Part shown: one piece after another, positions 55,940 to 64,000 of the stretch
Layout of the letters: every line of letters begins with the position of its first letter
How positions within the stretch are numbered: the first letter of the stretch is position 1
Assembly (NCBI GenBank): GCA_024752435.1
Contig: CP103027.1
Span: forward strand, 434,001 to 498,000
Source of the DNA: Allantophomopsis cytisporea
Taxonomy: Eukaryota > Ascomycota > Leotiomycetes > Phacidiales > Phacidiaceae
DNA length: 64,000 bases
Reading direction: 5' to 3'
Made by a program: the position numbers and the translations under genes
Notes under the pieces: generated by a model
What the model was told of the DNA's origin: nothing
The model's input: the letters and a program-made list of their open reading frames with translations, nothing else
Database searches by the model: none

Positions 55940-57993
55940 CTATCCGCGATTATCCCACTTCAAATCCACATCGCGACTTCCATCTCCTTTCCAAACTTTT
56001 CCTCCATCATTGCAGGAAGCAACGGCGGCTCTTAGGTCCTGACCCATACCAGCTGGTCCACTGCCAATGACGGTGGTTCTTTCATGCCTCCCATCCACAT
56101 AAGTCGTAACAATACTCTTCAAATCAGGGTGTACATTCGCAAGTCGTGTTATGGTGAAGGCCTCCTCCGTCGACTCCACACTTGAGCCATCAACCTCCTT
56201 GTCTCCACTCTCTATGTTCTTCTCCTCTTCCACAAGATTTTCATGATTTCTAGGTCCCTCTCTTGTCACGAAAATGTGGATCTTTAACCTGGAATCAGAA
56301 TCGGCGGCCATCAACTTCAACTCTTCCAGCTCGGGTCCTATCCATTGGATGTCGCTTTCATGTCTCACGGACCAAATCATCTCCACGCTTCTATGACTTG
56401 GAGATTTCATAGCCTCGAAAGCCAGGGGGAGCGTAAGTGTGATGCCTGTTCCTCCAGCAACCAAAAGTACGTTCTCTGACTCTGGGCTCAGCATTGTCTC
56501 CCCGTATGGCCCTGTGAAAATTACAGGTGTAGTGCTATCAGCTTCGGAGGCTGTTGCGAGGTCGCCAAGTTTTCCAGTTTCGCCATTGCGGCAACGGATG
56601 ATGTACGTCTGCTGAAGAGCCGTTGAGGTCGGGAGAGAACCCACAGTCAATGGATGCGACTGCCAGATACTGAGTGCCGGGAAGCACAGGAAGAAGTGCT
56701 GACCGGCCTTCCAAGAGGTTTTGTGAGTAAGTTCCAGGCGGACGACACCTCCGTGTTCGTCTTCGAAGTATTTCATTGACGCTTGGGCAGGGTGGAAGCC
56801 AAAGCCTATTTTATGATTAGAAAAGTCCGAGTCAACAAGTGACATTTACACACCGGTCTTCCCGTCTATAGTCCCAATATGGATTAATGCCACTCTCAAC
56901 AATCTTATTCCGCAATCTAAAAGCATTATACCTAACGAGGCAATCATCCAACAGGCAAGTTTGTCCCAGTGTGCCCAACATGCCCCAATGTACACTCCAG
57001 CAATAATGAAGTGTGACTTTCGGAAGAATTCATAGCCAGTCAGTTTGATAACACTGCTGATGCTGAAAATGTACAGAAACATGAGCAAAGCGAGTGCAAC
57101 ACAGCCCCAGATTATATAAGGCTGGCTGATGAATTCCTGATATGTAGATGGTTGAGGCTTGTAGAATCTGCCTTCGACGAGTGTCCAGGCGAATGTATGG
57201 ATGATAGCTTGTACGACCATGATGCGACCTAGCCAACGGTGAATGAAGTTGAATGACTGATAAGGAATGCCAGTAAGTATTGAAAGAATGCTTTCGCGGC
57301 TAGACAAAAGCACCGATAAAGGAGTTAGGGCATAAGCAAGAGCACCAACTCGATCACCAAAGCCACCGAAACCAGTTCGAGTATTGGTAAGGTTGGTGCC
57401 TGTTACTGGAGTATGCCATGTTTTATATGTTATACCGACCATGCTGGCGATTGTTAGCTTTCGCGTCATGTTTCGGAGACTTTGTACTTACGAGAAGATC
57501 AAGAGATATGCAAGCATAATCGATAGAGTGAGGACTTGTAATCTTGTCACATGCCCGAAGAATTTGATGCTCGTTTCTGGGAGTAGATAACGTCGGTAAG
57601 ACGAGCTGAGAGCTCTCCATCCGCGGAGAAGAGGTCCAGTTGTCAGTCCATTCTGACTCTCGGAGTCGTATATAGTCGGCGTCTTTGCTTTTGGTCGCAA
57701 AATTCGAAGAGCAACAAATATGATCAGCAGACCACCAAGAACGGCCCACAAAACAAAAGTCTATGGGGAGGTGTCAGATAACTTATTTCTACCTCGAGCG
57801 TTGCTTCGAGTCCTAGGTGTTCACATACATAAAGCATGGAAGTATCGTGCATCCAATAAACCGCAGAAAGATATTCGCAAGTCCCCTCGTCTTTTGTACA
57901 TGGCATGGCGCGATCCGGGTATCCCCAATGATGTTGTATATATTTGGCATTGTGGAGATCCTGGATATGTCGAGCTTCAATTAGGGATGTCAT
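55940..57993 (-). CDS. Ferric reductase-type transmembrane oxidoreductase
   Basis: Four exons (57993–57829, 57760–57492, 57443–56854, 56805–55940) with introns of 68, 48 and 48 nt give 629 residues. The open frame upstream begins only with TTG, so the ATG at 57993 is taken. Exon 1 ends in WMHDTSMLY and joins TFVLWAVLGG, the first membrane helix. The ferric-reductase membrane domain has haem His ligands in NFIHRWLGRIMVVQAIIH and RKSHFIIAGVYIGACWAHWD. The cytosolic part has FAD-binding HPLTV and NAD(P)-binding LLVAGGTGIT and IGSGPAGM. An acidic insert near residue 530 (EEEKNIESGDKE) is probably a surface loop. It should reduce extracellular Fe(III) or Cu(II) with NADPH at the plasma membrane. 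Iron or copper control is typical but not visible here. Confidence 0.93.
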
Positions 57994-58917
57994 TTCTGTC
58001 GAGATCGCTGACCATCGATACGTCAAACCCAGCAGCAGAACAGGAATGAAAGAAATACGAATTTGAAGAGCAGGAATAGAGGTCGAAATAAAGGTGGCTA
58101 ATTATCACCGCATGAAGATATATATGAAAGATGCACTGATGATATTAAAGAGATTTGCAAATACCTACACAAGATCTGAGCATTGGGCGTGGATATCATA
58201 GCAAAACGCCAAGATCACACATTCTTAAGATCCAAGCCTGAAAGGCGGAAAACGATAACAGATATCAAGAGAATCGTTGATATAGCTGCTGGAAAGTAAT
58301 AGATTTGACACTACGGGTCAATCGACAGTCCTGGAAGCACCCTGGAAGTGTCTTGGCTGCACAACAGAACTCGCTCAGATATGCTCATACTTGCTGATTT
58401 GCAGTCGCACTACGAGATGAGCGGTTGGTGATGAGGATACCATGAGGACATAGCACCCATTTTAAGCTTTGTGTTTACGTCTTGGAGTGGGGCTCGGAAT
58501 ATATAGGTGAGCAAGTATGCGCACGATTACGAAGTTGTGACCAAGGGTCTCTGGTTTGATGTTCAAGCCTCAAACAAGCGAATCGAAGGGTACAGCAGCC
58601 ACAGTGTCATTCTGTTAGCTGGTCACGTGTTAGACCACTGGTTTCTGACCAACAGTTGTATTGATGCAGGAAAGCTTGCAATTAAAGGAATGTAAGGACT
58701 GACAACTAAGAAACTACAGAGTATTCATTATCAAAATACCGTCTTAGCAAAAACTGGGTCACTTTTGTTGTCTCAATCAATATTTGCGAATTTGAAATGA
58801 TATTAAGCATACGAGGTCTAGACAAAGAGAGCATGTTCTACATAGTTATCGCTGAAGGAGCCCACATTAGTTTCTTATTTCCAAAGACTACACAGTACTC
58901 CGCCGAGATACTCGAAA
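57994..58917. other. Intergenic upstream of ferric reductase
   Basis: About 920 bases holding the ferric reductase promoter and the MFS gene 3' end, both on the minus strand. No gene is supported. Confidence 0.55.
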
Positions 58918-60865
58918 TTAGTTTTGCTCGGACACAGCATCGGATCGGACCCCTGTCTTAATTTCTTTGTGTTCTTTGCTGAGTACCTGCTTTGAAATAA
59001 AGAAACTAGCAATGATGGCGCAGACCGAGAGACATGTAGAGAGGATGAAGATGTTTCTGATAGCCCACGCGAAAGCCTCTCTTACAGCCAATTTTTGGCT
59101 GGCATCTGCAATAGTAGAAATCAGTTCAACGTTTGCTGCGGCACTGCTACCAGAAAGCTTTGTAACAAGATCACTGGGGAGGCCAGCTGCTCTGATATCC
59201 GAAACATGCTGTTGCATGCCGTTTTGAAAAACTACGCCACCAATGATTACCGACAATGCCGTGGCAAGGTTTCGAGACAATCCCAAGGTGGCAGTTGCAG
59301 TAGCCGTATCTTCCTGGGAAACCGCAGCTTGTAGAGCAATAAGGGGTGGCCCAAAAAGAAGACCCGCACCGATACCTTCAACCAGTTCAACGCCAACAAT
59401 TTCGCCGATAGATGTGCCTACGCCAAGGTGAATGTACAACCCATTTCCAAGGGTCAGGATAGCGGTTCCAAGCCAGATCATTTCAACATAGCGTCCAGTT
59501 CGATGAGTAGCCATACCGGTGATCATTCCTGTTACTGCTTCCGTGACTGTGACGGGTAAAATCAAAAGACCGGAAAGCAGAGGTGACGCGCCCCTAGTAG
59601 ATTGGAAGAAGAGAGGAAGGTAATACTCGGCGGCAATATATACCTGTGTTCATGAAAATCAGCAGACTTAGATAAAATAAACATGTATACTGAGGGGGCT
59701 TACGAAGTCGTGGAAAAATCCCACGAGGAGACATGCCACATTCGACCTCTTTTTGAATAATCTTAGTGGCATGATTGGCGCCTTGGTGAGCCGCATCTCG
59801 CTGAAGATGAAAAATACAGACATAAGTGCACCAAAGGTGATCAGGCAAATGACTTTGGGAGAATCCCAGGGGAATGTTGCACCGCCAAAATCAAGACCAA
59901 GAAGGATCATAACAACGAGGCCTGTAATTGAAAGACTTCCAAACCAGTCGATACGCTTGAGTCCATCGATAACGCCAGTCTTAGGATTGTGCACGTCCAA
60001 GAACAAGAGAAGCAGCACGAAGGTGAGACCAGTAATCGGAAGATTGATCCAGAAGATCCATCTCCATGAGGCGTATTGCGTTAGAATACCTCCAAGAATT
60101 GGTCCAATACCACCGGCAAGAGCCCAGACAATCTGAAGAAGGCCAAGGTAGAATGTGCGTGTCCTAATCTCGCATAAGCACAAATTATTATTGGTATGTC
60201 TCTTGACTCACCTCATGGAAAACATATCACTGATGGTGATATTCACCAGCTGAATGAGTCCTCCTCCGGCTACACCTTGAAAGGCTCGGCCGATAATGAG
60301 CATTTTCATACTCTGCGACAGAGCGCAGACGATCGAACTCACAAACCAAAGAGCTACAGCACTCAACAATATTGCTTTTCTTCCCCATATGTCACTCAGC
60401 TTTGCCCATATAGGGCCAGCTGCGGCATTGGCCAGGAGATATGCTCCACCGATCCAAGAGTACCCTGATGCAGATTTCAGTTGCGAGCATATTGTAGGTA
60501 TAGCAGTAGCAATAATCGTTGAATTCAAAGCTGAAATAAAAAGTGTGAACTGTCGGAGTAGAAGTTAGTATTGCCGCAAGGATACAGCTTTTTAAGCAGG
60601 TCGTTGAATGGCCTGGACTAACGTAGAGAGCAAGCATGACCGTAGCCAAACGCAGTTTACTTCGTGAGTCAGTAGAGTCTTGCTCAGTGACCCAGGGATC
60701 CTGAGGTTCTTGTAGGCTTTGATCATATTTCGAAGCATTTTCAGGAAGATCTTCGATTGTATCACGATTGTTCGCAGGTTGCATCAGATCTTTCATCTCA
60801 ATGGCCCTGAGGATTCCCTTGTCGTCGGAAGGGATTGCTGCCGGCGTAATAGTAGATGGCAACAT
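58918..60865 (-). CDS. MFS multidrug/toxin exporter (DHA2, 14-helix type)
   Basis: Four exons (60865–60623, 60549–60212, 60163–59704, 59643–58918) with introns of 73, 48 and 60 nt give 588 residues. A hydrophilic ~70-residue N-terminus precedes the first helix, rebuilt across intron 1 as VMLALYFTLFISALNSTIIATAIPTI, the usual DHA2 start. Motif A is AKLSDIWGRKAILLSA, motif C-like GGIGPILGG follows intron 2, and WRWIFWINLPITG is the typical segment after it. Fourteen helices are consistent with the hydropathy. This family exports drugs and fungal toxins by proton antiport at the plasma membrane. Its divergent neighbour is a glutathione transferase. The substrate is unknown. Confidence 0.92.
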
Positions 60866-62601
60866 AATTGATAAAATATTAGGCTATATGTCAACACCTT
60901 CTCAGATATCAAATGGACTTTTGTAAGCCTGGCCGACAAGCTTCTGTCTTGGTGCAAAAAAGATACTCAGAAAAGCTTGAGTCAGAACTTTCGGAGTGTG
61001 CCTTAGGTGCAACATTATGTCTTGGCATTCCTGGAGAAGATTTCCCACCATCCGGGATTGCGAAGATACTTACACACTCCCAGATCAACATCGACATTCA
61101 TGGATCCTTATATCACGCACGTTTTGTAATGCTGTTGAATATTTATGACGGTTTAAATGAAGTCCGTACGCCCTATGAGGCTATAAATGCGACAACTCAT
61201 AGTTCAGGATTGAGTTGCAACAGCACAGGCAGTGCTCCTCAATGTTGTCGCACCTCTTTCTTTCATCGCTTCCCTTAATCAATAAATCCGAGGTAGAGAC
61301 ACAAATTCTAAACAATATCTCCTGTTCCAATTGCAAGATCGAACAACGAAATTTTGGGGTGGGAGAGGCTGATATAGATATAATCTTTGCAGCTCCAATT
61401 GTACTAGACATCTTCCCCTCTTGACGGTGTGGACCGCCAGTTCAAAGATAGTTTGAAAAGGTTTAAGATCGAAGAAACAAAATTGCGACCTTCAGATGGT
61501 CTCCGAATGGGATGTAATTTAAGAACTGGAAACTTTCTCTCGTAGAATCAAGATTGGTCTCACTGTTGCTCAGAGTCGATGGGTTGGCGTAGATTACAAG
61601 ACGGCTGCTCCGACGACCCCAGTATAATTTTACAGCCGTTATAGTAGACTGACTAGTATATTGCTTCAAAAGAATATATCTTGATTTGTGTTCGTAAAGT
61701 TCAGAATATAATGATATTACTGCATAGTGCTAACATTTGAATTATCAGAATGTTTATAGCTGTTTATTCCCTTACTCGCGAGACTCGGAGATAAGTAGTC
61801 AATACCCTTGACTCGTTTTTTTTCCTTTCTTTGTAAGCAGTAAAGTGATATCATTTGTACCATTGAGCCTCTCGCATCTTGACGTTGAAGGGCTGTCGGA
61901 GTGAACAAAGGGCTAATCTGATATTGAAGTCAAGCAGATTTCAAGGCTTATAGTTGAGAAGATGTGATTTACTCATCTAACCAATGCCGGCACTACGGCA
62001 CTACGGCACGCCGCGGAGGACATGATCACGTGCCTGATTCATATTTTTCCAGTTACCTTACCTTGGTAAGTTGAAGTTCCCACACTTCGAGTCATAGCCT
62101 TGACTTGCACGTTTTGACCTTGAATCATACCTGAACATAAGTCAAGAGAGACCGGGTGTGCTTAGACACATCCAGCAGCCGAGATTGCCGACGCGACGAT
62201 ACAAACGACTTGGTGACGAACAGGGCGAGTTGATATACATCAGTATAGCTCAAAAAGTTTGGCTTGAGTAACAACGCCGTTCCGCAAACAGTGTAGTGCA
62301 ACCATAGGAAGCCATGACGATGAATTGGACTTTCTCTGCGATGATCTTGATGGTAAATTTGATTTCATCGGATTTACAAACGTGCGATGATTAACTCTCG
62401 CTTGATATGATTGACACTATTCACCATCCTCGGGCCCTCCCCTCCCGGGGCGTGGATTTATGCTATGCATGCTTGTCCTTAAGTCTGGCCATTCGAGATT
62501 TATAATGAGGTCATAGCATATAAAATGATCAGATCGAACGCCGACATCACGAGATCCAAGTAACAACATATCCAAAGACAACATCTCCAAAACACCCCAA
62601 A
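60866..62601. promoter_or_regulatory. Divergent region between MFS exporter and glutathione transferase
   Basis: About 1.7 kb between two start codons. A TATAAA at 62519–62524 lies some 80 bases before the GST ATG. A short tandem CACTACGG repeat occurs around 61,990–62,010. Frames at 60,913–61,278 and 61,215–61,424 look like noise. Confidence 0.5.
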
Positions 62602-63357
62602 ATGGCAGCCTCTAATACCAAGCCCGTGTTCCACCACCTGAACGTCCGTAACCGTCCAATTGCAAAACAATAAACACCAACTAACAATCCCCAGAACTCC
62701 CAATCGCAACGCATTCTCTGGTTGCTGGAAGAACTGAACGTAGACTACGAGCTAGTCCACCATTTCCGCAACACAAAGACCAAGCGCGCGCCGCCCGATC
62801 TCAGGGCCATCCACCCACTGGGCAAGATCCCGATCCTCGTGACGCCGTCCGGGCTAGCGCTAGCAGAAAGCAGCTCAATAGCAACGTACCTGCTGAACAC
62901 GTACGACGAAGCAGGCACCTTCCACGAGACGGACATCCACAGCGATGCCTTCTACGTAGAGGACAGCCTGGTGTCGCTGGGCGGCGCGACTATAGGCCCG
63001 CTGGGCGTCGTGCAGTTGGTCTGCGATATCGCCGTCAAGTCATCGCCATTTCCTATCAGCTATTTGACGGGCTGGTTAACTAGCCCGATCATTAACTACT
63101 GGATTACGCCGGAGACGAGGAAGGCGTTGAAGTACTTGGAGGGCGTTCTCGATGGCCAGAAGTGGTTTGGCGGCGCGGGACCTAAGAAGGCGGATTTTAT
63201 GCTGAGTTGGAATTTTGATTTGTTTGCGCATCGAGGGTGGTTCCAGCTTGAGCCAGAGTTTCCTAATTTGGTGGCATGGAGGGAGAGATGTCTTCAGCGG
63301 GAGGCTTGGAAGAGGGGTCTTACCAAGGGCAATGGATATGATCTGACTCAATTTTAA
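62602..63357 (+). CDS. Glutathione S-transferase
   Basis: Exon 1 (62602–62643, 14 codons) joins exon 2 (62695–63357) across a 51-nt phase-0 intron, giving 234 residues. The junction makes FHHLNNSQSQRILWLLEEL, where the Ser-rich loop at the start of helix 1 contains the expected catalytic/glutathione-binding residues of fungal GSTs (an Asn-Ser-Gln-Ser pattern, close to the Ure2/GTT1 types). The thioredoxin-fold continues with HPLGKIPIL and LAESSSIATYLL, the cis-Pro and GSH-binding SS segments. The C-terminal helical domain ends QREAWKRGLTKGNGYDL. Cytosolic conjugation of electrophiles or peroxide reduction is expected. It is divergent from the MFS exporter, which fits a detoxification pair. 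Confidence 0.92.
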
Positions 63358-63735
63358 TCATTAGACGCTTTGAGTAGCTTTGTGGGCTCATGTAGGCTAT
63401 GATGCGAATCACATATTGTTCAATTGCAGCTCGTATGTTTTCAGTGTCTTCATATTGACTATCTGTTGTTACATTCGCTCGTCTATCTTAACCACTACTC
63501 CCGCTTTGACAAATCCAGTCCATGAACAAAACGCCGTGCAAGTAGAACCACACCATTCCGCCCCGAAACCCGCGTTGTGACGCATTGGTAATTATAGCGC
63601 ATCAGGGTCGAGTCCATCCAACCGTTGTATATACCCCGATAAGAAGCAATAGTAGACAAAGCTCATTAATTCGATCATATATTCCTTGAACACCCATCTA
63701 ATCGTACATTATCATAGATCCACCACTCATCCCGC
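63358..63735. other. Intergenic between convergent genes
   Basis: About 380 bases between the GST stop and the permease stop; holds both 3' UTRs. No gene seen. Confidence 0.5.
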
Positions 63736-64000
63736 TCATTCCTGGTTATCGGCACAGGACCAGCTGCTGCCAGAAGTATCAATATGCATCTGGTATCCAG
63801 AGGCGTAAAGTCCGACTCCACAGATGATACAGCCTAGGAGGATCAAGACAAGGTTGATGGCACAGAGCCAGATCTTCTTCAAGCCCTGAGTGCAGCTTCC
63901 CCAGTTGAGGTAGAACCAGCAAATACCTGGAAGACCGTAGGAGAACCAAGAGGCGAACAAGGCGGAGATTATGCCAAGGAGGTCGCTGAAGTTAGGGATA
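63736..64000 (-). CDS. Amino-acid permease (AAAP family), C-terminal end only
   Basis: The gene runs off the right edge. The frame reads continuously from the last base: NFSDLLGIISALFASWFSYG, then GICWFYLNWG, INLVLILLGCIICGVGLYASG, and ends SSWSCADNQE. These are the last two membrane segments and tail of a fungal amino-acid/auxin permease-type transporter; the terminal SSWSCADN is a recurrent ending in this fungal group. No start, intron or substrate information is available. Confidence 0.82.
   Translation of the reverse strand, partial: IPNFSDLLGIISALFASWFSYGLPGICWFYLNWGSCTQGLKKIWLCAINLVLILLGCIICGVGLYASGYQMHIDTSGSSWSCADNQE

Noticed and set aside
60913..61278. 121-codon frame upstream of the MFS gene
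   Set aside because: No domain or splice support; it lies in a likely divergent promoter.
1..64000. CRISPR array, tRNA or rRNA genes
   Set aside because: No regularly spaced repeats and no recognisable tRNA or rRNA sequence were seen on reading either strand; a covariance-model scan was not possible.

Overview
This is nuclear DNA of a filamentous ascomycete (Pezizomycotina). Genes are split by short GT–AG introns of about 42–125 nt, and the gene set is typical of that group: Zn2Cys6 regulators, P450s, an RTA1 protein, a LaeA-like methyltransferase, GH5/GH7/GH71 enzymes, an MFS exporter and a fungal ferric reductase. AT-rich blocks carry RIP-like decay. A plant-associated or saprotrophic Leotiomycete-type fungus would fit, but that is only an impression. 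I rebuilt 20 complete multi- or single-exon protein genes by hand. In every spliced model the exon lengths sum to a multiple of three, and in almost all the family motifs run across the junctions. The phosphoglycerate-mutase-like gene at 40.7 kb has an uncertain splice. There are also one damaged helicase gene, three pseudogene fragments and one gene cut by the right edge.

Layout. 1–0.43 kb: a RIP-decayed ORF tail. 1.6–18.3 kb: an oxidative-metabolism block with an RTA1 membrane protein, two Zn2Cys6 regulators, an EthD-domain protein, a membrane-anchored P450, a cytochrome b5/b5-reductase fusion divergent from a second, apparently unanchored P450, and a 3-hydroxyacyl-CoA dehydrogenase. No PKS, NRPS or terpene synthase is present. 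18.4–25.8 kb: an unrecognised seven-helix membrane protein, a Gfo/Idh/MocA oxidoreductase, and a secreted alpha-1,3-glucanase with three LysM modules. 26–40.6 kb: a gene-poor, partly AT-rich compartment with a damaged SF1 helicase, a small helical protein and an intact dynamin/Mx-type GTPase. The helicase and the dynamin each face a short, decayed, inverted copy of their own N-terminus. 40.7–49.3 kb: a phosphoglycerate-mutase-like gene, a LaeA-like methyltransferase, an O-methyltransferase and an NAD(P)-dependent reductase. 49.4–64 kb: divergent GH5 and GH7 cellulases, a 2EXR/F-box-like protein, a ferric reductase, a DHA2-type MFS exporter divergent from a glutathione transferase, and the 3' end of an amino-acid permease.

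How the genes may work together (inference). The b5/b5-reductase fusion could donate electrons to the neighbouring P450s. The paired cellulases share one upstream region and suggest joint induction on cellulose. The MFS/GST pair suggests detoxification. The helicase–dynamin compartment looks like fast-evolving accessory sequence in which truncated inverted duplication has happened at least twice.
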